Positions 8,372 to 16,186 are shown, counted from the stretch's first letter. The stretch is DNA of 19,539 bases from CAZCEC01 sp964497615 (GCA_964497615.1 CAZCEC010000099.1:1-19539); one strand, 5' to 3'. The notes: generated by a model from the sequence alone, not told the origin. A program made the numbers and translations.

Positions 8372-11128
8372 ATGAAACTGGGCACCCTGCGCATCACCCT
8401 GCCTGACAACCAGAGCCGTGAGTATGACGTCGAACAGCCCTCCATAGGCGTGGGCCGCGCGGCGGACAATGAATTGGAGATCGATGAAATCTCCGTCTCA
8501 CGGCGGCATGCCCGGCTGACTTTCGAAGCCGGCCGGATGCTGGTGGAAGACCTGGGTTCCGCCAACGGCACCTTCATCGGCAGCCAGCGCCTGCCCCCCA
8601 ACACCTCCACCCTGGTGCCCGAAACCGAAACCCTGCGCGTCGGCGATGTCGAGTTGCGCTTCACCCCTGTCGAGCCGCCGCGCCGCCCGTCCGGTGGCGC
8701 CAACGCCACCATGGTCACCGGCGCGCCCATGGCCGGCGCCGCCACTCGCTATGGCGCCCTGCGCATCCGTATGCCCGACGGAAGCGCCCGGGACTATGCC
8801 CTGGAACAGCCCAGCATCACGGTCGGCCGCGCTGGCGAGAACCAGCTCGTCATTGACGAGATTTCGGTTTCCCGCCGGCACGCCCGCCTCACCGTCGAAT
8901 CCAGCCGTCTTATGCTGGAAGACCTGGGTTCCGCCAACGGCACCTTCATCGGCAGCCAGCGCATGGCCCCCAATACGCCCGGCCTCGTCCCCGAGGATAC
9001 GCCTGTACGCCTCGGCGACGTCGAGCTGCGCTATGTGCCGCCTGCTCCACTGGAGGCCGCCCGCAGCTTTTCGTCTCAGGCGCCCGGCTCCACCATGCCC
9101 CCGCCCGGCCAGGGCGCGCCTGCCGGCCCGCCCGTCAACCTCTCGCTTCAGGGCCCAGCGCAGCCCGTCGCGCCCGGCAGTGTGGTCACCGCCACCCTCA
9201 CCATCCAGAACCGCGGCTCGGTGGTGGATGAGTTCGTCATCTCCGTCTCCGGCATCCCCAGCAATTGGGTCCGCTTTACCAAGGACCGCGTCCCGCTGCT
9301 GCCCAATGCTCAGGAGCAGATCACCCTTACCTTCCAGCCGCCCCGCCGCGCCGAGGCCGTCGCCACCGACCACCGCTTCACCCTCAACGTCGTCTCCCGC
9401 GAGCACCGCACCAGCCTTAACGTGCAGGGCCTGCTCAAGGTGCTGCCCTATCAAGGCTTCACGCTCAACCTCCAGCCCGTACGCAGCCGGCGCAGCTTCC
9501 AAGTCGTCGCCGAGAACCAAGGCAACGCCCCCGTCACCTACCAGCTCAGCGCCGTGGACGACGAGCACGCCCTGGTCTATCGTTTTGCCCAGCCCGCCGT
9601 CTCGCTCAACCCCGGCGACAGCGTGGGCGTGCCCCTGGAAGTCACCCCCAAGGTCCCGCCGCGCATTGGCACCCGCGAGACCCGCGCCTTCAACGTCGTC
9701 GCCACCGCCGTCGATCAGACCGGCGCCGCCGAGGTGCGCGCCCCCGGCCAGCTCATCATCCGCCCGCCGATCCCCATCTGGCTGATCCCGATCGTCATCT
9801 TGCTGCTGATCTGCTGCTGCGTCGGCTCGGTCTACGCCTACCTCAACTTCTACTGCTCCACCAACCCGGACGCCCCCCTCTGCCCCTCCCAGGCCCTGCC
9901 CGTCATCAACGTGTTCAGCGCCACGCCGGAGGAAGTGGATCGCGGCGGCGCGGTCGTCATCGCCTGGGACGTCAGCGGCGCGCAGACGGTCGAGCTGGTC
10001 TCGCCCATCAACAACACCCTGCCCGCCAGCGGCTTGCAGACCTTCAACATCGAGAATAACACCACCTTCACCATCCGCGCCTCCAACTTTGCCGGCCCCG
10101 TGGAGCAGTCCATCATCGTCACGGTCCGCCGGTCCCCACCCACCATCCAGAGCTTCACCGTCTCGCCCGGCGTCATCACCGCCGGCCAGGTTGAGGTCAT
10201 TGTCCTGAGCTGGAATGTGATTGGCGCGACGGCCGTCAGCATCGAGGGCGTGCCCGGTCAGAACCTGGGCGCTACCGGCAGCGTCGAAGTCGCCGCCCCC
10301 TCCCAGAACACCACCTACACCCTCGTCGCCACCAACGACGGCGGCACCGTGCGCGAATCCGCCACCGTGGTGATTGCATCCGCCGACTGCACCATCGCCA
10401 ATGCGCCCGAGGGCAGCACCATCCTGCGCGAGGGTCCCGGCCCCACCTACCCCGAGGTCATCACCCTGGCCAATGGTACCCGCGTGGATCCCTTTGGCCG
10501 CAACCCTACTGGCGACTGGCTCAAAGTCGTCGCCCGCGACCAGAGCCGCGAAGGCTGGGTCGCGCAGACGTTCGTCACTTGCATCAACGTGCCGGATATG
10601 AGCATCTATCCCACCGTTCAGCCGAACCTCATTCCCACGCTCGCGCCCACGCCCACGCCCACGCTCACGCCCAGCCAGGTGCCCAGCGGCACGCCCGAGC
10701 CGACCTTTACCCCCTCGGCCACCTTCACGCCCACGCCCACGCCCACGCCGGTCTTCGTCAGCGGTGGCGCCATTACTTATCGCGTGCAAGAAGGCGGCCG
10801 GACCACCATCTACCGCCAGGGGCCGAATGGCGGCCGCGTGGCGCTCGTCTTTGACAAGGACGACGCCGAAGTGCTCGACTACACACCCGCCAACGGCGGC
10901 CGCTACGCCATCTGGGTATTGGAGGGAGGCCAGCAGAAGGTCTTCATCATCAGCCAGAACGGCGACCTGCTCGGCGGCCCCATCACCGGCGCCTGGACCT
11001 CCATCACCGACGGCGACTGGTCCAACGACGGACAGCGCCTCGTGCTGCAAGCCGCCCACGGCGACACGGTCCGGTACCACTTCTACGACGCCAACGGCAA
11101 TCTGACGGGTGAGCCGACCTTCCCATGA
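8372..11128 (+). CDS. Tandem FHA, single-pass membrane protein with Ig-like, SH3 and propeller-like modules
   Basis: This is a 918-residue modular protein. FHA1 (about 1-102) has R29, S43-R44-R45-H46 and SANG; FHA2 (about 126-228) has R153 and S167-H170, exactly 124 residues later. Both keep the phospho-threonine contact residues. Residues about 255-465 look like two Ig-like/NEW3-like beta modules. One transmembrane helix follows (about 467-490, IWLIPIVILLLICCCVGSVY). Charge distribution suggests the FHA side is in the cytoplasm. Outside lie two Ig-like modules (about 505-670), a bacterial SH3-like domain (about 671-740, ILREGPGPTYPEVI and EGWVAQTFVTC), a TPTPTPT linker (about 750-795) and a beta-propeller-like C-terminus with repeats of the GGRYAIWVLEGGQQKVFI kind. 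It could connect cytoplasmic phospho-signals to a surface module. It has its own likely promoter. Domain calls for FHA are firm, for SH3 good, for the Ig parts moderate. Confidence 0.86.
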   Translation: MKLGTLRITLPDNQSREYDVEQPSIGVGRAADNELEIDEISVSRRHARLTFEAGRMLVEDLGSANGTFIGSQRLPPNTSTLVPETETLRVGDVELRFTPVEPPRRPSGGANATMVTGAPMAGAATRYGALRIRMPDGSARDYALEQPSITVGRAGENQLVIDEISVSRRHARLTVESSRLMLEDLGSANGTFIGSQRMAPNTPGLVPEDTPVRLGDVELRYVPPAPLEAARSFSSQAPGSTMPPPGQGAPAGPPVNLSLQGPAQPVAPGSVVTATLTIQNRGSVVDEFVISVSGIPSNWVRFTKDRVPLLPNAQEQITLTFQPPRRAEAVATDHRFTLNVVSREHRTSLNVQGLLKVLPYQGFTLNLQPVRSRRSFQVVAENQGNAPVTYQLSAVDDEHALVYRFAQPAVSLNPGDSVGVPLEVTPKVPPRIGTRETRAFNVVATAVDQTGAAEVRAPGQLIIRPPIPIWLIPIVILLLICCCVGSVYAYLNFYCSTNPDAPLCPSQALPVINVFSATPEEVDRGGAVVIAWDVSGAQTVELVSPINNTLPASGLQTFNIENNTTFTIRASNFAGPVEQSIIVTVRRSPPTIQSFTVSPGVITAGQVEVIVLSWNVIGATAVSIEGVPGQNLGATGSVEVAAPSQNTTYTLVATNDGGTVRESATVVIASADCTIANAPEGSTILREGPGPTYPEVITLANGTRVDPFGRNPTGDWLKVVARDQSREGWVAQTFVTCINVPDMSIYPTVQPNLIPTLAPTPTPTLTPSQVPSGTPEPTFTPSATFTPTPTPTPVFVSGGAITYRVQEGGRTTIYRQGPNGGRVALVFDKDDAEVLDYTPANGGRYAIWVLEGGQQKVFIISQNGDLLGGPITGAWTSITDGDWSNDGQRLVLQAAHGDTVRYHFYDANGNLTGEPTFP
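8544..8590 (+). repeat. 47-bp direct repeat, copy 1 (inside FHA1)
   Basis: The stretch from TGGAAGACCTGGG to GGCAGCCAGCGC is identical at 8544-8590 and 8916-8962, 372 bases apart (124 codons). It encodes LEDLGSANGTFIGSQR or nearly so in both FHA domains. The rest of the two domains differs more, so this block has been kept identical or copied recently. Confidence 0.8.
8916..8962 (+). repeat. 47-bp direct repeat, copy 2 (inside FHA2)
   Basis: Second copy of the 47-bp block at 8544-8590, in the same reading frame. Confidence 0.8.
10634..10672 (+). repeat. Hexamer (CCCACG)n microsatellite coding the TPTPT linker
   Basis: A run of CCCACG-type hexamers encodes alternating Thr and Pro in the linker after the SH3-like domain; a second short run lies at about 10727-10749. 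Such hexamer runs can gain or lose units without shifting frame, so linker length may vary between strains. This is a coding repeat, not a CRISPR array. Confidence 0.6.
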
Positions 11129-11206
11129 GACCACCCACCATGATCGCCATTGAAAAGCCGCGATGTGCCGCGGCAGCCGTCCGCAACGTTCATGCCACGG
11201 CGCACA

Positions 11207-11284
11207 TTGCCGCTGCTCGTTGGAGTTGTCATTCTCAGGCGTTCTTTGCCGCTGCCCATTGGAGTTGTCATTCCGAGGCGTACT
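11207..11284. repeat. Two-copy 39-bp tandem repeat
   Basis: Copy A (11207-11245) and copy B (11246-11284) agree at 34 of 39 positions; both contain TTGCCGCTGC and TTGGAGTTGTCATT. Copy B continues into a hairpin that copy A has lost. Confidence 0.75.
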
Positions 11285-11296
11285 TGGCCGAGGAAT
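11270..11296. repeat. REP-like hairpin of the TCATTCCGAG type
   Basis: ATTCC-GA-GGC, a 7-base loop, then GCC-GA-GGAAT: two paired blocks (5 and 3 bp) separated by a symmetrical tandem G-A mismatch. The wording GTCATTCCGAG...CGAGGAATCT is a widespread extragenic repeat in several bacterial phyla. Its role is unknown; such elements can protect or end transcripts. Confidence 0.65.
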
Positions 11297-11336
11297 CTAT
11301 CTCTCCGACGACAACTGAAGCTAGACGGAGGCCGTC

Positions 11337-12338
11337 ATGAACCCCACCCGAACGCGCATGGCTCAGTTCCTGCTCACCTGGGTGGTGGGCGCGCTGCTGC
11401 TCGCCGCCTGCAACCTGGAAGGCGTCGTCGCCTTCTCGCCCAACAACGACCGGATCGCCGTGGTCTCGGTCGTCAGCGACAAGTCGCGTCTCTACTCCAC
11501 TGACAGCAATGGCGGCAACCCCATCAAACTGGAAGACGACCTCACGTATGCCTTCGACGTGACTTTCGATCCGCTAGGCACCAAGTTGCTCTACGCCCAA
11601 AGCGGCAGCCCCGGCAAAATCTGCACCGTCGGCTCCACCGGCGCGGGCAAGGTCTGCCCCGTCACCCTGCCTGGCGGCGTGGCGTCCGGCTTCCTGTCCT
11701 TTCTGCCCAATGGCGACTACATCCTGGTCTACCAGTCTGGCGGTTTCTGGCAGATGTATGTCTACCAGCCCGCTGCCGCCCTGCCCTACAAGACCGAAGC
11801 CAACGTGGATCACTTCTTCCTGACCAGCGACGCCTACGAGGTCAAGCGCGGCAGCAACGGCACGCAGTGGTATCTGGCCCCCTACGATAAGCCCGGCGGC
11901 CAGCAGAACCTGCGCTGGGTCATCGTCCGCGGCAACCAGGCCATCATGTACAACGCCGCTGGCAGCCTGGAGGGCCCCACCCCGCACCCGCGCGACATCA
12001 ACAGCGCCGTCCGCACGGCGCTCGAAGACCGCGACCAGACCGACATCACCAGCGGCGTTATCTCTCCCGATGGCTCTAAGATGGCCTTCCGCACGCGCAC
12101 CGGCACTGATCCAAACTACACCTATGCCCTGTACGTGCTGGACCTGTCGGTGAACACTGGCAGCTTCACGCCCTTGGTCAACAATGCGAACTTCCGCATC
12201 CAGTTCGCCTTCTCACCCACCGGCCAGGAGTTGGTCTACGAATCGAACGACGGCGGCCGCTCCGTGTGGATCGCCAACAGCGACGGCACCAACCCGCGCA
12301 AGCTGTCCGACAATGGCTCCCTGCCCGATTGGCAGTAG
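11337..12338 (+). CDS. TolB/WD40-like beta-propeller lipoprotein
   Basis: This 333-residue protein starts with a basic segment and hydrophobic core ending in a clear lipobox, LLLAAC, so it is likely lipidated and surface-exposed. The rest shows repeated propeller-blade signatures of the TolB/PD40 kind: FSPNNDRIAVVSV, FDPLGTKLLYAQS, ISPDGSKMAFRTRTG, FSPTGQELVYESNDGG and SVWIANSDGTNPRKLS. Such blades usually bind proteins or polymers and rarely carry catalysis. The start is supported by GGAGG (11327-11331), 5 bases before the ATG. The C-terminal module of the preceding 918-residue protein is of similar type, so the two may interact or share an origin; this is inference. It ends 25 bases before the end of a convergent gene. 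Confidence 0.85.
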   Translation: MNPTRTRMAQFLLTWVVGALLLAACNLEGVVAFSPNNDRIAVVSVVSDKSRLYSTDSNGGNPIKLEDDLTYAFDVTFDPLGTKLLYAQSGSPGKICTVGSTGAGKVCPVTLPGGVASGFLSFLPNGDYILVYQSGGFWQMYVYQPAAALPYKTEANVDHFFLTSDAYEVKRGSNGTQWYLAPYDKPGGQQNLRWVIVRGNQAIMYNAAGSLEGPTPHPRDINSAVRTALEDRDQTDITSGVISPDGSKMAFRTRTGTDPNYTYALYVLDLSVNTGSFTPLVNNANFRIQFAFSPTGQELVYESNDGGRSVWIANSDGTNPRKLSDNGSLPDWQ

Positions 12339-12362
12339 CCCGCGCCGGGCTTCCGGGGCAGT

Positions 12363-12971
12363 TTAGGCCGCCGCCTCGCAGGCGGCCACCTTCTTTTCCA
12401 GCCGCCGGATGTTGTCTAGTTTCTGGGGATCCCGCCGCTGGCGGGCAAAGGGGGAGAAGTAGGTGTGCCCGCTCAGGAAGCTGAGCTGGTTCTGATACCA
12501 CTCCAGGTCGCTCATCGACAGGCCAAAGGCCGCCCACTCGGCGCGCAGGTCCAAGTGCCGCACCCAGTACGCCTCGCGGCCCAGCAAGTCCAGGTCGGCG
12601 TCCGCCAGGATGCACTCCAGCAAGGTGCGCGGCGATTGCGGCAGCCGCGTCGCCATCACCAGATCGCCGATGACTGTCAATTGGCTGTCCGTGTAACCAA
12701 AGCTAGGCAGCACCGCCTGGGCAATGGTCATGCCCGCGGCCTCGTGCCCTTCCCGCTGCACCACAAACCCCACATCGTGAAACACCGCCGCCGTCCGGAG
12801 CAGCATCAGCGGCTCGCCGTTTACGCCCGCATCGGCCGCCAGCAGTTCCGCCGCCGGCAGCACCTCATCGCGCGTATGCGCCAGCGAATGGTATGTCAGC
12901 CTGGGCGACAGCTCGCGTTCCAGCCGCCGCAGCGCATAGGCCCTCGCACCATCGTAGTCAGGCAATTTCAT
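12363..12971 (-). CDS. HD-domain predicted phosphohydrolase
   Basis: This protein has about 202 residues from the preferred start. It shows the HD-superfamily pattern: YHSLAH near residue 28, FHDVG with the HD dyad at about 65-66, a further His in EGHEAAG (about 76) and Asp in LADADLDLLG (about 124-128). Enzymes of this kind use a metal-bound His/Asp site to cleave phosphate esters, often of nucleotides; the substrate here cannot be told. Two ATGs compete. The one at 12977 directly abuts the Shine-Dalgarno sequence, so the second at 12971, with 6 bases of spacing, is preferred. It is transcribed away from the catabolic operon and towards the propeller lipoprotein gene, so it stands alone. A link to either neighbouring cluster is not evident. 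Confidence 0.83.
   Translation of the reverse strand: MKLPDYDGARAYALRRLERELSPRLTYHSLAHTRDEVLPAAELLAADAGVNGEPLMLLRTAAVFHDVGFVVQREGHEAAGMTIAQAVLPSFGYTDSQLTVIGDLVMATRLPQSPRTLLECILADADLDLLGREAYWVRHLDLRAEWAAFGLSMSDLEWYQNQLSFLSGHTYFSPFARQRRDPQKLDNIRRLEKKVAACEAAA
12370..12386. terminator. Hairpin at the convergent gene ends
   Basis: A 7-bp stem (GCCGCCT / AGGCGGC) with a 3-base loop lies at the convergent ends. On the + strand it is followed within four bases by TTCTTTT, which fits a weak intrinsic terminator for the lipoprotein gene. The hairpin sits inside the last codons of the minus-strand HD gene. Confidence 0.4.
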
Positions 12972-12977
12972 CCTCAT

Positions 12978-12984
12978 CCCCCTT
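12978..12984 (-). promoter_or_regulatory. Ribosome binding site deciding the HD gene start
   Basis: Read on the minus strand, AAGGGGG ends directly against ATG 12977 and is 6 bases before ATG 12971. The spacing favours 12971. Confidence 0.55.
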
Positions 12985-13012
12985 GCCAGACGACCGGCCT
13001 GGTGGGAGAGCT

Positions 13013-13021
13013 ATTCTAGCA
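13013..13021 (-). promoter_or_regulatory. Extended -10 promoter for the HD gene
   Basis: On the minus strand the sequence reads TGCTAGAAT, an extended -10 (TGn plus TAGAAT, 5 of 6 to consensus). The -35 region (TGGAAC, 17 bases upstream) is weak, as is usual for extended -10 promoters. Transcription would start near 13006, shortly before the Shine-Dalgarno sequence at 12984. Confidence 0.5.
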
Positions 13022-13070
13022 GAGCCTTCCGTCCAGTTCCACGTGACCTTTCTCCTGCCGCCTTCTCCGG

Positions 13071-13098
13071 TTGACAGCCGGGCCATTCGCAGGACAAT
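13071..13098 (+). promoter_or_regulatory. Sigma-70-type promoter for the catabolic operon
   Basis: A perfect TTGACA (13071-13076), a 16-base spacer and GACAAT (13093-13098, 4 of 6) lie directly upstream of the first aldehyde dehydrogenase. The start of transcription would be near 13105, giving a leader of about 20 bases with AGGAGA at 13114-13119. No operator repeat is evident next to it. Confidence 0.55.
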
Positions 13099-13123
13099 AG
13101 GCGCAGGCCCTTCAGGAGAACCC

Positions 13124-14632
13124 ATGACCTTTGTCGCCCCCTCCGATGTCCAGCTTCAGCCTGTCACTCTCGCCTTCCTGCAAGCGTCCCCCAAGCAATT
13201 GCTCATCGGCGGCGAATGGGTCAACGCCGCTGACGGCACGACCTTCACCACCCTCAACCCCGCCACCGCCCAGCCCCTCGCGGAAGTTGCGCTGGCCGCC
13301 GAGGCCGACGTGGACCTTGCCGTGCAGGCCGCCCGCCGCGCCTTCGAGGCCGGCCCCTGGCCCGCCCTCAGCGGTACGGACCGCGGCAACTTGCTCTGGC
13401 GCGTGGCCGACCTCGTCGAGCGGCACGCCGACGAGTTGGCCGAGCTTGAAACCCTGGATAACGGCAAGCCGCTCCGCGCCTCCCGCCACGGCGACCTGCC
13501 CATGGTCATGAAGCACTTCCGCTACTACGCTGGCTGGGCCAGCAAGCTCGAGGGCGCCACCCTCCCTGTTTCGCACCCCAACCAATTCGTCTACACCCTG
13601 CGCGAGCCAATGGGCGTAGTCGGCCTCATCATCCCGTGGAACTTCCCCCTGCTCATGGCGGCCTGGAAGCTGGCCCCGGCGCTAGCCTGCGGCAACACCG
13701 TCATCCTCAAGCCCGCCGAGGAGACGCCGCTGACCGCCCTCCGCCTGGGCGAGTTGATGCTGGAGGCCGGCTTTCCGCCTGGCGTGGTCAATATCATCAC
13801 CGGTCCTGGCGTGCCCACCGGCGCGGCCCTCACCGCCCACCCCGGCGTGGACAAAGTCGCCTTCACCGGCTCCACCGAGGTCGGCCGCAAGATCATGGCG
13901 GCCGCTGCCAGCAGCAACCTCAAGCGCGTCAGCCTGGAGCTGGGCGGCAAGTCGCCCAACGTTATTTTCGCCGATGCCGACCTGGACCGGGCCGTCAAAG
14001 GCGCCACCTGGGCCGTCTTCAGCACCTCCGGCCAGGAGTGCACCGCTGGTTCCCGGTTGTTCGTCGAGCGCCCCGTCTATCAGGCGGTGCTGGATGGCCT
14101 CGCCGCCCAGGCCCAGCGCATCCGCGTCGGCCCCGGCTTCGCCCCCAAGGTCCACCTCGGCCCCATCGTCTCGGAAAAGCAGATGCAGACCGTCCTCGGC
14201 TACATCGAAAGCGGCCGCAGCGAGGGCGCCCAGATTGTCGCTGGCGGCGAGCGCCTCGGCGGCGACCTCGCGGGCGGCTACTTCGTCCCGCCCACCATCG
14301 TGGCCCACAACAACGACTCTCTGCGCCTCGTGCAGGAGGAGATCTTTGGCCCCGTCGTGGCCGTCACCGCCTTTGATGATTGGGACGAGTTGATCGCTCG
14401 CGCCAACGGCACCCGCTACGGCCTGGCTGCCGGCGCCTGGACCCAGGATGTCAGCCGCGCCCACCGCTTCGCCCGCGCCGTCAAGGCCGGCGTCGTGTGG
14501 ATCAACGGCTACGGCCTCTACGATGCCGCCGCCCCCTTCGGCGGCTATAAGGAATCCGGCTTCGGCCGCGAAATGGGCCGCGAAGCCCTGGACCTCTACA
14601 CGCAGACCAAGACCGTCTGGATAGGCCTTTGA
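13124..14632 (+). CDS. NAD(P)-dependent aldehyde dehydrogenase, probably aryl-acetaldehyde
   Basis: This 502-residue protein starts from ATG 13124, chosen because AGGAGA (13114-13119) precedes it; the frame is open further upstream but crosses the promoter. All key ALDH residues are visible: N173 in PWNFPL, E272 in LELGGKSPN and C306 in SGQECTAGSR, with the normal 34-residue spacing between Glu and Cys. The C-terminus has FGGYKESGFGREMG. The enzyme oxidises an aldehyde to a carboxylic acid. Placed first in an operon for 4-hydroxyphenylacetate breakdown and close to paaA, it plausibly converts (4-hydroxy)phenylacetaldehyde, from tyrosine or phenylalanine transamination and decarboxylation, into the acid used by the rest of the pathway. 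This substrate is inferred from context only; other ALDHs of the betaine/aryl-aldehyde group look alike. Confidence 0.9.
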   Translation: MTFVAPSDVQLQPVTLAFLQASPKQLLIGGEWVNAADGTTFTTLNPATAQPLAEVALAAEADVDLAVQAARRAFEAGPWPALSGTDRGNLLWRVADLVERHADELAELETLDNGKPLRASRHGDLPMVMKHFRYYAGWASKLEGATLPVSHPNQFVYTLREPMGVVGLIIPWNFPLLMAAWKLAPALACGNTVILKPAEETPLTALRLGELMLEAGFPPGVVNIITGPGVPTGAALTAHPGVDKVAFTGSTEVGRKIMAAAASSNLKRVSLELGGKSPNVIFADADLDRAVKGATWAVFSTSGQECTAGSRLFVERPVYQAVLDGLAAQAQRIRVGPGFAPKVHLGPIVSEKQMQTVLGYIESGRSEGAQIVAGGERLGGDLAGGYFVPPTIVAHNNDSLRLVQEEIFGPVVAVTAFDDWDELIARANGTRYGLAAGAWTQDVSRAHRFARAVKAGVVWINGYGLYDAAAPFGGYKESGFGREMGREALDLYTQTKTVWIGL

Positions 14633-14701
14633 CGTTGAAACATTACATCCATTCCATCCGCTTCATCCGTTGACGAAATGTCTTGATGCTGCCCACCCCG
14701 C

Positions 14702-16177
14702 ATGAGCACCTACCACATTCAGCACTTCATCAACAACGAGTTCGTCCCTTCCCTCACTGGCGGCACATTCGAGTCGCTCAACCCCGCCACCAATCTTCCG
14801 CTCGCCGCCGTCGCCGACGGCCAGCCGGATGACATTGACCGCGCCGTGCAGGCCGCCCGCGCCGCCTTCGACGACGGCCCCTGGCCTCGCCTGACCCCCG
14901 AGGCCCGCGCCAGGCTCCTCCGCCGCATCGCGGACCTGATCGAGAAGTATGCCGACGAGATTGCCGACCGCGAGATCGCCGATACCGGCGTGCCCGTCAA
15001 GCAGATCAAGGGCGGCGCCATCCCGCGCGCCGCCTACAACTTCAACTACTTCGCGGACATGACCGGCCGCCTCACTGGCGAGAGCTACCCGGTTGGTGAG
15101 GCGTTCATCAATTACAGCGTGCGCCGCCCCGTCGGCGTCGCCGGCCTCATTACCCCTTGGAACGTCCCCTTCATGCTGGAAACCTGGAAGGTCCCGCCCT
15201 GCCTGGCCTTCGGCAACACCTGCATCCTCAAGCCCGCCGAATGGTCGCCCCTATCCGCCGACAAGCTGGCCGCCATTATCCAGGAAGCTGACCTGCCCCC
15301 CGGCGTCTTCAACGTGGTCCACGGCTTTGGCGAGACGGCCGGCGCCCCCCTCGTCGCGCATCCCGGCGTCCAGGTCATCTCCTTCACCGGCGAGACCACC
15401 ACCGGCCAGGCCATCGTGCGCAACGGCGCCGCCACCCTCAAGCGCTTCTCAATGGAGTTGGGCGGCAAGTCGCCCACCATCGTCTTCGACGACGCCGATC
15501 TCGACCACGCCCTCGACGGCACGATCTTCCAGCTCTACTCTCTCAACGGTGAGCGCTGCACCGCCGGTTCCCGCCTTCTGCTCCACGAGCCCATCTACAG
15601 CGACTTCGTTGAGCGCGTGGCCGAGCGCGTCGCCCGCATCCACGTCGGCCCGCCCGATGACCCCGCCACCGAAGTCGGCCCCCTTATCCATCCCGAGCAC
15701 TGGGACAAGGTCAACAGTTACATGGACCTCGCCCGCCAGGAGGGCGCGACGATCCTGGTCGGCGGCTCCCGTCCTCCCGCTTTCCCAGATGGCAATTACT
15801 TCAGCCCCACCCTCATCACCAACGTCCGCAACGACATGCGCGTGGTCCAGGAAGAAATCTTCGGACCTGTCCTCGTCGTGATCCCCTTCCACGACGAAGC
15901 CGAGGCCATTCGCCTCGCCAACGACACCAAGTACGGTCTCGCCGGCTACGTCTGGACTCGCGACCTCGCCCGCGGCCATCGCGTCGCCCAGGCCATCGAG
16001 AGCGGCATGATCTGGGTCAACTCCCACAACGTCCGTGATCTGCGCACCCCCTTCGGCGGCATGAAGTTCTCCGGCCTCGGCCGCGAAGGCGACCATCACA
16101 GCTTCGACCTCTACACCGAGCTTAAGGCTATCCACGTCGCTATTGGCTCGCACCCCATTCCAAAATTGGGTGCATAA
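14702..16177 (+). CDS. hpaE: 5-carboxymethyl-2-hydroxymuconate semialdehyde dehydrogenase
   Basis: This 491-residue aldehyde dehydrogenase has N154 (PWNVPF), E252 (MELGGKSP) and C286 (NGERCTAGSR). Two traits point to the HpaE group rather than a generic ALDH: SLNGERCTAGSRLLLH around the catalytic Cys and the C-terminal NSHNVRDLRTPFGGMKFSG followed by GREGDHHSFDLYTELK. HpaE oxidises the ring-opened semialdehyde made by HpaD to 5-carboxymethyl-2-hydroxymuconate, using NAD. Its position before hpaB, hpaC and hpaD, the genes for the preceding steps, supports this. A 69-base AT-richer spacer separates it from the first ALDH; no good Shine-Dalgarno sequence precedes the ATG. It differs widely from the first ALDH, so the two are not a recent duplication. 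Confidence 0.9.
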   Translation: MSTYHIQHFINNEFVPSLTGGTFESLNPATNLPLAAVADGQPDDIDRAVQAARAAFDDGPWPRLTPEARARLLRRIADLIEKYADEIADREIADTGVPVKQIKGGAIPRAAYNFNYFADMTGRLTGESYPVGEAFINYSVRRPVGVAGLITPWNVPFMLETWKVPPCLAFGNTCILKPAEWSPLSADKLAAIIQEADLPPGVFNVVHGFGETAGAPLVAHPGVQVISFTGETTTGQAIVRNGAATLKRFSMELGGKSPTIVFDDADLDHALDGTIFQLYSLNGERCTAGSRLLLHEPIYSDFVERVAERVARIHVGPPDDPATEVGPLIHPEHWDKVNSYMDLARQEGATILVGGSRPPAFPDGNYFSPTLITNVRNDMRVVQEEIFGPVLVVIPFHDEAEAIRLANDTKYGLAGYVWTRDLARGHRVAQAIESGMIWVNSHNVRDLRTPFGGMKFSGLGREGDHHSFDLYTELKAIHVAIGSHPIPKLGA

Positions 16178-16186
16178 CCCAACGCC

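Larger units (their letters stand above)
11129..11336. other. Intergenic region with short repeats between two surface-protein genes
   Basis: This 208-base gap has visibly lower GC than its surroundings. It holds a small hairpin (GCCGCG / CGCGGC, 11157-11174), a 39-bp tandem repeat (11207-11284) and a REP-like hairpin (11270-11296). ATG-initiated open frames exist here but are short, lack a Shine-Dalgarno sequence and have no recognisable product. No clear -35/-10 pair was found for the gene at 11337. Confidence 0.6.

Noticed and set aside
8498..11134. Minus-strand open frame of 878 codons
   Set aside because: It is the antisense of the tandem-FHA gene, with low-complexity composition and no start signal.
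11207..11296. Insertion sequence or MITE
   Set aside because: No transposase, target-site duplication or long terminal inverted repeats are visible; only a short REP-like hairpin.
11129..11336. Small genes in the intergenic region
   Set aside because: Open frames from 11125 and 11150 run through the tandem repeat and out into other frames of the next gene, lack ribosome binding sites and have no recognisable product.
12893..13123. Upstream extension of the first aldehyde dehydrogenase
   Set aside because: The frame is open but crosses the divergent promoters and the start of the HD gene; the ATG at 13124 has a good Shine-Dalgarno sequence and gives a normal N-terminus.
14670..14698. Promoter starting at TTGACG before hpaE
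   Set aside because: No -10-like hexamer is found at 16-18 bases; the expected position is C-rich.
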